This document shows, piece after piece, positions 16,399-25,484 of a DNA stretch of 38,140 nucleotides. Made by a program: the position numbers and the translations under genes. The notes under the pieces were generated by a model. The model ran no database searches. It was not told the DNA's origin and saw only the letters and a program-made list of their open reading frames with translations. Source of the DNA: Verrucomicrobiaceae bacterium (GTDB lineage: Bacteria > Verrucomicrobiota > Verrucomicrobiia > Verrucomicrobiales > Akkermansiaceae). Location: the NCBI GenBank assembly GCA_029977225.1, contig JAPOLH010000005.1, forward strand, positions 1 through 38,140, given 5' to 3'. The first letter of the stretch is position 1. Each line of letters begins with the position of its first letter.

Positions 16399-17211
16399 TC
16401 ACACCGCGACTGGCGCCTTAATGTGCGGGTGTGATTCGTAGTTTTCGAGTCGGATGTCGTCGAAGGTGAAGGCGTCGATGTCTTTCACATCGGGGTTGAT
16501 CCAAATTTGCGGCAGCGGTTTGGGTTCGCGGGTGAGCTGAAGTTCTGCCTGTTCGAGGTGGTTGGTGTAGAGGTGGAGATCGCCAAAGGTGTGGACGAAG
16601 TCGCGGACTTCGAAATCGCAGACTTGAGCGATCATGTGAGTAAGTAGCGCGTAGGAGGCAATGTTGAAAGGGACGCCGAGGAAGAGGTCGGCGCTGCGTT
16701 GATAGAGCTGGCAGGAAAGGCCCGGGCGGCCATTGTCACGGGGCTCGTGGACATAGAATTGAAAAAGCAGGTGGCAGGGGGGCAGGGCCATTTCGTGGAT
16801 TTGCCCGACATTCCATGCCGAGACGATGTGGCGGCGTGAGTGCGGGTTGCCCTTGAGTCCTTCGATCAGTAGGTGGATCTGATCAATCGTGCGACCGTCG
16901 GGCGCGGGCCATGAGCGCCACTGTTTGCCGTAGACCGGGCCGAGCTCACCGTCGGCATCGGCCCACTCGTCCCAGATGGTCACGCCATTTTCCTTCAAAT
17001 AACGCGTGTTGGTCTCGCCTTTTAGAAACCAGAGCAGTTCATGGATGATCGAGCGGAGGTGAAGTTTTTTCGTGGTGAGGCAGGGAAATCCTTGGCGCAG
17101 GTCGTAGCGGACTTGTCGGCCGAATACCGAGATTGTGCCAGTGCCGGTGCGGTCGGCGCGGTGCTCGCCGTTTTTCATCACATCACGGAGCAGGCCGAGG
17201 TAGGTATCCAT
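16399..17211 (-). CDS. thyA: Thymidylate synthase
   Basis: '[19 protein letters not shown]', '[12 protein letters not shown]', '[25 protein letters not shown]'; in-frame N-terminal extension possible to 17310. Confidence 0.97.
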   Translation of the reverse strand: MDTYLGLLRDVMKNGEHRADRTGTGTISVFGRQVRYDLRQGFPCLTTKKLHLRSIIHELLWFLKGETNTRYLKENGVTIWDEWADADGELGPVYGKQWRSWPAPDGRTIDQIHLLIEGLKGNPHSRRHIVSAWNVGQIHEMALPPCHLLFQFYVHEPRDNGRPGLSCQLYQRSADLFLGVPFNIASYALLTHMIAQVCDFEVRDFVHTFGDLHLYTNHLEQAELQLTREPKPLPQIWINPDVKDIDAFTFDDIRLENYESHPHIKAPVAV

Positions 17212-17300
17212 GCGCCCAATCAAGCCATGAACCCGCTTTGGCCCGCAAGGTTGAAGCTTCGCCGAGGCTGATTCGGGCGAAAAAATTTGATCCTCAGAAA

Positions 17301-17323
17301 ATGTGGACATAATTTGTCCACAT
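17301..17323. promoter_or_regulatory. Perfect inverted repeat ATGTGGACA-TAATT-TGTCCACAT, likely toxin-antitoxin autoregulatory operator
   Basis: 9-bp perfect arms with a 5-nt spacer; covers a -10-like CATAAT and overlaps the antitoxin ATG (17322). Confidence 0.75.
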
Positions 17324-17576
17324 GAAAAAAGTCACCGTCAGGGATTTGAGAAATAACTTTTCCAAGGTCGAGGCATGGCTCGGCGAGGGCGAGGAGATCC
17401 GCATCGAGAAGCGCGGCAAGCCGATCGGGTATTTGTCGGCGACGAGGAAAAAGAAAAGTGTGGTGCCTAAAGTTGATTGGGAGGCTCGAAGAAAGGCGAT
17501 ATGGGGCGATCGCGTCTTTTCGGACGAAGAAGTGCGTGTGATGCGTGAGGCTGAATTGGAGGGTGAGGAAGGATGA
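17322..17576 (+). CDS. Phd/YefM-like antitoxin
   Basis: '[38 protein letters not shown]'; 4-bp ATGA overlap with the downstream PIN gene. Confidence 0.87.
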   Translation: MKKVTVRDLRNNFSKVEAWLGEGEEIRIEKRGKPIGYLSATRKKKSVVPKVDWEARRKAIWGDRVFSDEEVRVMREAELEGEEG

Positions 17577-18025
17577 AAATTTTTCCTGATACATCGTTTT
17601 TGTGTGCGAAGTACCGCGAGCAGAGCAATTCACGGCGTGCGGATGCCTATCACGAAACCCTTTTAAGCCCGCTCGCCGTAACCAGTCTCGTCTTGCTCGA
17701 GTTTCGCCAGTCGATCCGTTTTCAGATGAGGATGTTTGCCTTGGATCGCAGCAAGGGTTTTGCGAAAACCGAGGGTATGGCGATGTTGCGTGCTTTGCAG
17801 TCGGATCTTTCGCAAGGGGTGTTTGAAATCAGCGCGCCCGACTGGGCGGATGTGCATCGCATTGCGGACATGCTGAGCGAAAAACACACCGAAGAGATCG
17901 GTCATCGCATGACGGACATATTGCATGTTGCCACGGCGATTCACCTCGGGTCGGAGGTTTTTCTCACCTTCGATGCCAAGCAGAAACGCTTGGCCGAGGC
18001 GTCGGGAATGAAGGCGCCTTTGTGA
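17573..18025 (+). CDS. PIN-domain toxin (VapC-like)
   Basis: '[14 protein letters not shown]', 'LVLLEFRQSI', 'HRMTDILHVATAIHLGSEVFLTFDAKQKRLA' PIN acidic pattern. Confidence 0.88.
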   Translation: MKIFPDTSFLCAKYREQSNSRRADAYHETLLSPLAVTSLVLLEFRQSIRFQMRMFALDRSKGFAKTEGMAMLRALQSDLSQGVFEISAPDWADVHRIADMLSEKHTEEIGHRMTDILHVATAIHLGSEVFLTFDAKQKRLAEASGMKAPL

Positions 18026-18043
18026 ATCGGCAAGCGGCGGGCG

Positions 18044-19165
18044 TCACTTGCTCACATTGAAGCGAAACTCTATCACATCGCCGTCCTTGACGACGTATTC
18101 CTTGCCTTCGATGCGGAGCTTGCCTGCTTCCTTGGCTGCATTTTTTGAGCCGAGCGTGACGAGGTCGTCGTAGTGCACGACCTCGGCCGCGATGAAGCCG
18201 CGTTCGAAATCCGTGTGGATTACTCCAGCGGCAGCGGGGGCTTTGTCGCCTTCGTGAATCGTCCATGCGCGGGTTTCCTGCACGCCGGTGGTGAGGTAGG
18301 TGCGAAGGCCGAGCAGGTGGTAGACCGCTTGGATCAGCGATGAGACGCCGGAGTCATTGACGCCCATTTCACGGAGGAACTCGAGTGCTTCCTCGGGGGG
18401 CATTTCACTGAGCTCTTCTTCGATGCGCGCGGAGATCACCACCGCTTCCGAGCCGCTGTGTTCGGCGGCGTAGCTTCGGACCTTAGCGACTTGCGGATGT
18501 GAGTCCGGATTTTCGATCGCGCCGGCAAGCTCGTCTTCGGCTACGTTGCAGGCGTAGATCGTCTTCTTGGATGAGAGTAGGAAAAATTCGCGAACGACCG
18601 CCTTGTCCTCATCGCTGAATTCGAGGGTGAGGGCCGGCTTGCCTTGATCGAGGTGAGGCATGATCACATCGATGAGCTCCACTTCCTTTTTGGCTTCCTT
18701 GTCGCCGCCCTTGGCTTTCTTTTCACGAGATGAGCGGCGTTTTTCGAGAGCCGCCATGTCGGCGAGGATGAGCTCCGAGTTGATGATCTCGATATCGCGG
18801 ATCGGGTCGACCGTGCCGAGTTCGTGAATGATGTCGTCGTTTTCAAAACAACGGACCACTTGGACGATCGCATCGGTTTCGCGGATGTTGGCAAGGAACT
18901 GATTGCCGAGTCCGGCACCCTCAGAGGCTCCCTTCACGAGTCCGGCGATGTCGACAAACTCGATTGCCGTGGGGACCAATTTTTGCGAGCCGGAGATTTT
19001 CGAGAGCACGGCCAGACGCGGGTCGGGCACCGTCACGATGCCGACATTGGGATCGATTGTGCAGAATGGGTAGTTGGCCGCCTCCGCCTTACGGGTGCGG
19101 GTGACAGCGTTGAAGAGGGTTGATTTCCCGACATTGGGCAGACCTACGATTCCAGCTTTGAGCAT
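18044..19165 (-). CDS. ychF: Redox-regulated ATPase / Obg-family protein YchF
   Basis: 'MLKAGIVGLPNVGKSTLFNAVT', 'PFCTIDPNVGIV', 'FVDIAGLVKGASEGAGLGNQFL', C-terminal TGS domain. Confidence 0.97.
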   Translation of the reverse strand: MLKAGIVGLPNVGKSTLFNAVTRTRKAEAANYPFCTIDPNVGIVTVPDPRLAVLSKISGSQKLVPTAIEFVDIAGLVKGASEGAGLGNQFLANIRETDAIVQVVRCFENDDIIHELGTVDPIRDIEIINSELILADMAALEKRRSSREKKAKGGDKEAKKEVELIDVIMPHLDQGKPALTLEFSDEDKAVVREFFLLSSKKTIYACNVAEDELAGAIENPDSHPQVAKVRSYAAEHSGSEAVVISARIEEELSEMPPEEALEFLREMGVNDSGVSSLIQAVYHLLGLRTYLTTGVQETRAWTIHEGDKAPAAAGVIHTDFERGFIAAEVVHYDDLVTLGSKNAAKEAGKLRIEGKEYVVKDGDVIEFRFNVSK

Positions 19166-19293
19166 TGCGGGGGGAGGGTGAGGGAGAGGAGGGCGCGAGG
19201 ACGAGAAAAATCCGCCATTGGTCCGGCTGCGATGAGGGATTGCCATCGGAGAAATCGGTGTGTATGCATGGCGATGATGGCCTTTGAGTACTG

Positions 19294-19998
19294 ATGACCG
19301 CTTATCTTTTCAGTTGTGAGCATGCGACCTGCACGGTGCCAGAAGCCTACCGTGAATATTTTCGTGGCAGCGAGGAGGTCCTAAGTTCCAACGAGGGATG
19401 GGAGCCCGGGGCTTTGAACTTGAGCCAAGCCTTTGCGATGGGTTTTCGAACACCCTTGGTTTACGGCGATGTCACGAGGTTGTTGATCGATCTGGAAAAG
19501 GACGGTGACGCGCGATGGAGTCGGTTTTCTTTCAAAATCGCCGAGAATATCCGCCTGAGGATCGAAGATCGGCATGAGAAGTTGTTTCGCCAGCAATTGC
19601 GGCAGCGGATTGCAGAGGATTTGAGGAGGTATGATTCCGTGGTGCATTTGATGGTGCATACAGACGCTGGCAGCGAGGGGAAAGTGACATTGGCGACACC
19701 TGAAAAATCGGTGTTGGGTGAGTCGCTCGCGAAGGAGTGGTGCTCGAGGCTGCGTGTGCGTGATGTCGATGCGAATTGTGAGCGGGGCGCTGATACCGGA
19801 GCGTTGGGGCTGGCATTGGCGCGGGAGAATGATCCGTCGCGTTATGCGCAGATTCGTCTTGTCGTATCGCAGAGTTTTTTCCTTGAGGGCAAACCGCTGC
19901 GCTGGGAGACCGTCAAAAAGATTCTTCTGGATACGCTGCGTTTGGCAGTGGATGAGGGCATCAGCGGCCAAGCAGCCCCTTTGACTGATCAAGACTGA
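19294..19998 (+). CDS. N-formylglutamate amidohydrolase-like protein
   Basis: 'SCEHATCTVP', 'DVTRLLIDLEKD', 'HLMVHT' matching the FGase family. Confidence 0.75.
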   Translation: MTAYLFSCEHATCTVPEAYREYFRGSEEVLSSNEGWEPGALNLSQAFAMGFRTPLVYGDVTRLLIDLEKDGDARWSRFSFKIAENIRLRIEDRHEKLFRQQLRQRIAEDLRRYDSVVHLMVHTDAGSEGKVTLATPEKSVLGESLAKEWCSRLRVRDVDANCERGADTGALGLALARENDPSRYAQIRLVVSQSFFLEGKPLRWETVKKILLDTLRLAVDEGISGQAAPLTDQD

Positions 19999-20539
19999 GT
20001 TTGCGCTGCTCGCGCCAGTCGATCACATCGGGTTGTTGGTAGACTCCGCGGCGGATGTCGGTTTCGGCATCGGATGGTTTGGAGATATTTTGAATGTCGG
20101 ATTCGCGAGCGGAATTGGTGGTAAATTTTTGTGTTGGGTAATCACCGGGCAGGTTTGCTGTGGACGATGACTCGCGGGCATTTTTGCCGCTGAGACCCGA
20201 CGATGTCATGAATCTGCTGCCATCGGTACTGCCGTCGTAGGTTTTGCGGCCGTAGTCTTTGTTTCCCCACCATGATTTCTTGGAGTATTCGCCTGTTTTG
20301 TAAGTGTTTTTTTGATAATTCTCCTGGAAGTAAGGAGAGCTGCCCTGTTTTTCGAACGAACTGCGCTTGTCGCCTTGAGCTTTCCAATTCCCATCGGCGT
20401 CTTGGGTGTAGCCGTTTTTTTCATTTAGCCGCTGGCTAAATGGTTTGAATGACGAAGTGTTTTCGCTGGCCTTGGGATCGTTCGTGCAGGCTGCCAGAAA
20501 GACCGAAAAAAACGGAGCAATGTGGCGATGAAACATCAT
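19961..20539 (-). CDS. Putative lipoprotein, unknown function
   Basis: Lipobox 'FSVFLAAC'; 4-bp overlap with the upstream TPR gene; 3' end overlaps the convergent 19294-19998 gene. Confidence 0.7.
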   Translation of the reverse strand: MMFHRHIAPFFSVFLAACTNDPKASENTSSFKPFSQRLNEKNGYTQDADGNWKAQGDKRSSFEKQGSSPYFQENYQKNTYKTGEYSKKSWWGNKDYGRKTYDGSTDGSRFMTSSGLSGKNARESSSTANLPGDYPTQKFTTNSARESDIQNISKPSDAETDIRRGVYQQPDVIDWREQRKLSLDQSKGLLGR

Positions 20540-23184
20540 TGTTTGCGAATGGCTTCCTCGAGCTTTGGATTGGGCTGGGCACCTCGTTCCAATGCCTGTT
20601 CATAGTATTTTTTTGCATCCTCGAAGCGGCGGTCGCGTGAGCAGAGCAACGCGAGGTTGTAATAGGGCTCGCTAGGCATCGGGTCGGCATTGATGGCGGC
20701 CTTGAAGTGAGACTCCGCTTCGCCAAGTTTTCCTGTGCGGTAGCGCAGTGTTGCGAGCAACAACTGGCCTTTGGCGTCGTTCGGTGCGAGTTCGACCGCT
20801 TTGCAAAGTGACTTATCGGCGGCCTGCATGTCGCCGAGGCGGAGGAAGGAAAATCCGAGCATGCGGTGGGCGTAGGCGTTGCCTTCTTCAAGTTCGACCG
20901 CACGGCGGAAGGAGTCGATGGCGGACATTGGGTCGTCGAGTTTCAGGTGAACGACGCCTAGTTTGCAAAGTGCAGGGGTGTGGCCCGGGTGTTGCTCGAT
21001 AATCATTTCATACAATTCGCGGGTCGGAAGGAGCCTTCCGGCGATGAAGGATTTTTCTGCGGTGCGTTCGAATATTGAGATGTCGCGGTTTAGGTCGCTG
21101 GTTGCGCGGGTGACGGTAGCGCGGTCGCGCGCGAAGGGTGAAACGAACTCGCCATCCACCTGACGGTCGGCCAGGAGTTTTTGCTCCTCAGGCGAGAGAG
21201 CTATTTCGCCGCTGTCGAAAATTTCGATGGCTTTGGCGAGGCGATCGTCGCCGTTGCCGAGTTCGCGTGCGGCATCGACGAGCAACTCGCGTGCTTGGCG
21301 GCGGCGTTCTTGGGTGCGGAGTTGGCGCTTGATGATGTCGCGCAGAAGTTCCGTTTCTGCTGGGTCGGCGTTGGCTTCACCTTTGGCGAGGGCTGCCTCC
21401 TCGGTTCTTAGGCGTGATTCCATTTCGGCGAGGCGTTTGTCTTGCTCGCGTTTTTCCTGCTGCAATTTATTGATTTGTGATTTTGCGATGGCGAGATCGC
21501 GGAGCGCGTCGGAGTAGGCTTCCTTGTTCTCGTCGCTTTCACGATTGATGCTTTCCACTTTTTCAGTTGCTTCACGCAGGTCTTTGGCTAGCGACATGTT
21601 TTGTTCGATCAGGTCCTGGATGCGGCTTGATTCGTTGAGTTTGAGAAGCGCGGCCATTTGATCGCGTTCTTGTATGAGCGAATCGTGTTCCGTGCGCAGC
21701 TGGGTGAATGCTTGCCGGCTTTCCTCGAGCTCCCTGCCGAGGCTGGCGATGCGTTCGTTGGCTGTTGAGAGTTCGGAATTTTTTTTCTCGAGTTCTTTCT
21801 CGAGCTGCTCGAGCTGTTTGCGTTGGCCGGCGACGACCGAGTTGGCAACTTCGCGCTCTTTTTTCAAATCTCGGTCGAGGTCGCTGCGCTTTTGTTGCAG
21901 CACTTTCATGTCTGCTTCGAGGATAGCCATACGACTGAGTGCTTCGGTGTGGGATCCGCGTGACTGGTTAAGAGCCATGGACATCGCCTCACGCTCTTGG
22001 ACAAGTGATTCGATGCGTTGATTGAGTGACTTGACCTCGCTCTCGACCGGCGCGGAAGCAAGTTTAGCACGCAGGTTTTGCAGGTTGGCTTCGGCGTTTC
22101 GAAGTTCGGCTTTGAGCGCGTCATTTTGACGGCGCATGTCATCGGCGCGCGATTTTTCGCGTGAGGCTTGTTCGGGGGCTTGAGATGCAAGTTCGCGCAG
22201 TCGGCGGACTTCAGCTTCGGCGGCTGCCAGGCGTTGGGTGGTGGCTGGGTCGATGACTGGCTCTTTGGGTTTGGAGGCCTTGGCCATCTCTTCGGCGAAA
22301 CTTTTGCGCATCTCCTGGAGCTTGGCTTCGGCGCTGCGGAGTTCGGCTTTGAGCGCGTCATTTTGACGGCGCATGTCATCGGCGCGTGATTTCTCGCGTG
22401 AAGCTTGTTCGGGGGCTTGAGATGCAAGTTCGCGCAGGCGGCGGACCTCAGCTTCGGCGGCTGCGAGTCGTTGGGTGGTGGCTGGGTCGATGACTGGCTC
22501 TTTGGGTTTGGAAGCCTTGGCTACTTCCTCGGCAAGTCTGCCACGCAAGGTTTGCAGAGTGTTTTCTGCTTTATTCAACTCGGCCTTTAGGGATTCGTTT
22601 TGGCGGCGCACTTCATCCACCTTTTTTGCGTTGCGAGATGATTCCTGCTCTTTGCGCTTGGCGAGGTCACGCAGGCGGCGCACCTCAGCTTCAGCGTTTT
22701 TTAGCTGTGATGAATCGGGTGGATCTATTTTTGGTGTGAATGTCTGTGTGGGTGGTGGACTGGCAGCTTCCGCTTCCTTGACCGGTTGTTTGAATCCACC
22801 TTCCAGCTCAGCGACTGCGTTGCGGTTTTTGGCGAGTTGGTGTTCGGCCTTTTGGCCAACGCGAGATAGGGCTTCGCTGGTCTTTTCGCTGCGATTGCCG
22901 ACCATTTCCGGTTTCCATTCCGGATAAAACCTGCGGATGGTGCCAAAGAGTTGTTGGGCACGCCTCAATTTATCGAGTGCGCCGCTGTAGTCACCGCGTG
23001 TTTCGAGTTCCTCCGAAGAGCGCACTGCGAGATAAGCTTGGAAGTAGGCGTCGGATGGGTCGAATTGCGCTGATTCCCCTGCAGCTGGCAATTGGCTTTG
23101 GGCCTTTGCCAGTGGCAGCGTGCAGAGCAAGGCCAAGGGGACAAGTGAGCGCATCCCTATGGATGTGAAAATCCGTACCAACAT
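20536..23184 (-). CDS. Large exported coiled-coil protein with C-terminal TPR repeats
   Basis: Signal peptide; long heptad-rich middle; TPR 'ALCKLGVVHLKLDDPMSAIDSFRRAVELEEGNAYAHRMLGFSFLRLGDMQAADKSL'. Confidence 0.88.
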   Translation of the reverse strand: MLVRIFTSIGMRSLVPLALLCTLPLAKAQSQLPAAGESAQFDPSDAYFQAYLAVRSSEELETRGDYSGALDKLRRAQQLFGTIRRFYPEWKPEMVGNRSEKTSEALSRVGQKAEHQLAKNRNAVAELEGGFKQPVKEAEAASPPPTQTFTPKIDPPDSSQLKNAEAEVRRLRDLAKRKEQESSRNAKKVDEVRRQNESLKAELNKAENTLQTLRGRLAEEVAKASKPKEPVIDPATTQRLAAAEAEVRRLRELASQAPEQASREKSRADDMRRQNDALKAELRSAEAKLQEMRKSFAEEMAKASKPKEPVIDPATTQRLAAAEAEVRRLRELASQAPEQASREKSRADDMRRQNDALKAELRNAEANLQNLRAKLASAPVESEVKSLNQRIESLVQEREAMSMALNQSRGSHTEALSRMAILEADMKVLQQKRSDLDRDLKKEREVANSVVAGQRKQLEQLEKELEKKNSELSTANERIASLGRELEESRQAFTQLRTEHDSLIQERDQMAALLKLNESSRIQDLIEQNMSLAKDLREATEKVESINRESDENKEAYSDALRDLAIAKSQINKLQQEKREQDKRLAEMESRLRTEEAALAKGEANADPAETELLRDIIKRQLRTQERRRQARELLVDAARELGNGDDRLAKAIEIFDSGEIALSPEEQKLLADRQVDGEFVSPFARDRATVTRATSDLNRDISIFERTAEKSFIAGRLLPTRELYEMIIEQHPGHTPALCKLGVVHLKLDDPMSAIDSFRRAVELEEGNAYAHRMLGFSFLRLGDMQAADKSLCKAVELAPNDAKGQLLLATLRYRTGKLGEAESHFKAAINADPMPSEPYYNLALLCSRDRRFEDAKKYYEQALERGAQPNPKLEEAIRKQ
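22085..22558. repeat. 237-bp (79-codon) near-identical in-frame tandem duplication in the coiled-coil gene
   Basis: 'ttggcttcggcg..agttcggctttgagcgcgtcattttgacggcgcatgtcatcggcgcg' at 22085 and 22322. Confidence 0.9.
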
Positions 23185-23253
23185 CTGCGTTGAGCCTAGT
23201 GGGCAAGCTCTGGCGCCGCAAGCGGGATTAGCTTTTGAGAAGCTCCCAGCTGC

Positions 23254-24015
23254 TTAAGGTGCGATGGATGTGGGTACCAACAGGTCAGCGCCTTTCACCA
23301 CAATTGCGCTGGGCGGCAGGTCGAGGCCATTGAGCGAATTGAGTCGGTCGGTTTCAGTGCCGTACTGTGCGGCCAGCTCGCCGTAAGTCATTTCGCGATC
23401 GGTGGCAATCGCGCGTGCGGTGCGCTTTATTGGAAAGGCTGTTTCGGTTCCAGACTCGTCGGTAGCACTAGCCACGAGAGGGGCTTGGTTGTTTGCGGGC
23501 GTTTCGATTGAAGATGAATCGTTTTGGATTTCCTTGTTTAGGACAGTTTCTTTTGAAGCGTTGATCGATGCAGGCAGGATGATTTTTTGCCCAGGGCGCA
23601 ATGAGGTGGGTTTGACTGAGGGATTGGCGAGCATCAGGGACTCGATTGAAACGGCGTATTGTTTCGCGATTTGGGTCAATGTTTCGCCCGATTTGATTGT
23701 GTGTGAGGGAGCACTGTTGGTCGTTGGAGCGGGAACAATTTGATCCGTGGTCGGTTGAGGAGTGGCTGTGGCGGGCAGCTTGAGCGGTTGTCCCAATTGG
23801 AGGATTGCATCGAGTCGCAGGTCATTGGCGGCGGCTAGGTCTGCCGCGGTACAGCCATTGAGGCGGGCAATTTTTTCCAAGCTATCACCGGCGCGGACCT
23901 TGTGGATCGCCGGACTGATTATGGGGGTGGTCTGCTGCGATTCCGTGAGGGCGGATGCGGTGAGTGAGCAGCAAATCATTGCCAGCAACGCCGAAAAAAT
24001 CCGTGTGGGTTTCAT
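23254..24015 (-). CDS. Exported LysM-domain protein
   Basis: Repeated LysM-like segments 'HKVRAGDSLEKIARLNGCTAADLAAAN' and 'HTIKSGETLTQIAKQYAVSIESLMLANPSVKPTSLRPGQKIILP'; TTG alternative start at 24033. Confidence 0.88.
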   Translation of the reverse strand: MKPTRIFSALLAMICCSLTASALTESQQTTPIISPAIHKVRAGDSLEKIARLNGCTAADLAAANDLRLDAILQLGQPLKLPATATPQPTTDQIVPAPTTNSAPSHTIKSGETLTQIAKQYAVSIESLMLANPSVKPTSLRPGQKIILPASINASKETVLNKEIQNDSSSIETPANNQAPLVASATDESGTETAFPIKRTARAIATDREMTYGELAAQYGTETDRLNSLNGLDLPPSAIVVKGADLLVPTSIAP

Positions 24016-24171
24016 GGATAAGAAAAAGTTCAAAAAATATGTTAAATGTCAATTTAAATTCAATATATATAAAGTAAAAGCCGAAAAAACCCTTGTTTTG
24101 CATCATTTTTAAGGGGGCACTGCGCCAAACCCGCCCAATTGAGCTGGGGTTACGGTTTTATGGCGGACAAG

Positions 24172-24207
24172 AAAAAGGGCACCTGCTCCGAAGAGAGGTG
24201 CCCTTTT
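24172..24207. terminator. Rho-independent terminator downstream of efp
   Basis: AAAAGGGCACCT (24173-24184) / AGGTGCCCTTTT (24196-24207), followed by a T tract on the minus strand. Confidence 0.9.
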
Positions 24208-24250
24208 GGGGGATTTTTAAATCTTCCGCGCGGTCGCGGGCTTATTGGGC

Positions 24251-24814
24251 TCAGGCGCGACCGAGGTAGGAATTGTCCTCGGTCTTCACATTGATTTTTT
24301 CGCCGACATTGATGAAGAGTGGGACTTGGACGACTAGGCCGGTTTCCATGGTGGCCGGTTTGTAAACGTTGTTGGCCGAGTCGCCTTTCACGCCTTCGGA
24401 GGATTCCGTGACGGTCATGGTCATGGTGAGGGGCAGGTCGACCGAGACTACGCTGCCGTCGGCGATTAGCAAGGTATAGAGCTGGCCTTCGATGAGGTAA
24501 TTTTTCACGCCTTCGATCAGGTCCTCATAGACCACGGCGTCCTCGTAGGTGTTGGGGTCGAGGAAATGATAGCCGCTGCTGTCCTTGTAGGAATATTCGT
24601 GGGGGGTGCGCTCGAGCACGACGCCTTCGAGAGAGTCGTTGGAGGTGAGGCGGAGATTGAAGATCTTTTTGGTTGCGACGCTGCGGATCGACATTTGGAC
24701 ATAGGACGCCATGCGTGGAGGCGTCTTGAGTTCGTGGTCGACGACGAGGCAGATTTCGTTGTTGTGGCGGACGGCGTGTCCTTTGCGAAGATTGATGACG
24801 GGGGTGCTGGCCAT
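24251..24814 (-). CDS. efp: Elongation factor P family protein
   Basis: 187 aa; 'LRKGHAVRHNNEICLVVDHELKTPPRMASYVQMSIRS', 'GVKGDSANNVYKPATMETGLVVQVPLFINVGEKINV'. Confidence 0.95.
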   Translation of the reverse strand: MASTPVINLRKGHAVRHNNEICLVVDHELKTPPRMASYVQMSIRSVATKKIFNLRLTSNDSLEGVVLERTPHEYSYKDSSGYHFLDPNTYEDAVVYEDLIEGVKNYLIEGQLYTLLIADGSVVSVDLPLTMTMTVTESSEGVKGDSANNVYKPATMETGLVVQVPLFINVGEKINVKTEDNSYLGRA

Positions 24815-24873
24815 GGGGTGTGGGGTGTGGGGCTGGGGAAACTAGGGGTTGAGGGACGGGTGCGCAAGCGGTT

Positions 24874-25389
24874 TCAGCGGGCCTGGGCAGCGACCCAGTT
24901 CGCGAGCTTTTGGTCGTTGTCGCCGGCGGCCCAGACCTGACGGAGGAAGTCGGCCGGGTGGATATCGCCGTTGTTTTTCAGGAAATTGAGGTCGCCGCCG
25001 CAGCTGTACATGATATCTGGGTCGAGTTCGCCGCGGAGTTTGGCGCGGGCCTTGGTGAGGATGCGTGGGAGGTAGGCGATGTCATTGAGTGTGTCGCCGA
25101 AGGTAGGAAGCTCGTCGTGCGTGAGGATTTTGTCGCTTTTTTGGCGTTTCTGGATGGTGTGGAAATAATCGCGGCGGACCGCGGCGATGAGCAAGGCAGT
25201 GGAGGGTGAGGGGCTTTGTTTGTCGCAGAAGTCCTCGACAAAGTCGAAGAACTCGCGGGTCTTGTAGCCGATTTCTTCGAGCAGTTGGAGGTCCGCACCG
25301 GTGAACCACGCCTGATAGTCGCGTTCACCATTTTGGTAGCGCACGGTGCAGGTGTCGAAGAGGTGCAAAAATTGGTCGTTCCAAGTCAT
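24874..25389 (-). CDS. DUF5069-like protein
   Basis: Start 'MTWNDQFLHLF'; 'LPRILTKARAKLRGELDPDIMYSCGGDLNFLK' resembles DUF5069. Confidence 0.65.
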   Translation of the reverse strand: MTWNDQFLHLFDTCTVRYQNGERDYQAWFTGADLQLLEEIGYKTREFFDFVEDFCDKQSPSPSTALLIAAVRRDYFHTIQKRQKSDKILTHDELPTFGDTLNDIAYLPRILTKARAKLRGELDPDIMYSCGGDLNFLKNNGDIHPADFLRQVWAAGDNDQKLANWVAAQAR

Positions 25390-25484
25390 GGCGTTCGATA
25401 AATGCGTATTAGGCTTTTGGCAAGTGGACGGGCATTCGGATTTCGGATTGCGTGTAAGGGCGTGGCTGGCGAGCATGGCGGCGG

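Noticed and set aside
17573-18025. Toxin-antitoxin pair as part of a larger mobile insertion
   Set aside because: Flanked directly by thyA and ychF with no terminal repeats or transposase; at most a small gene-pair insertion
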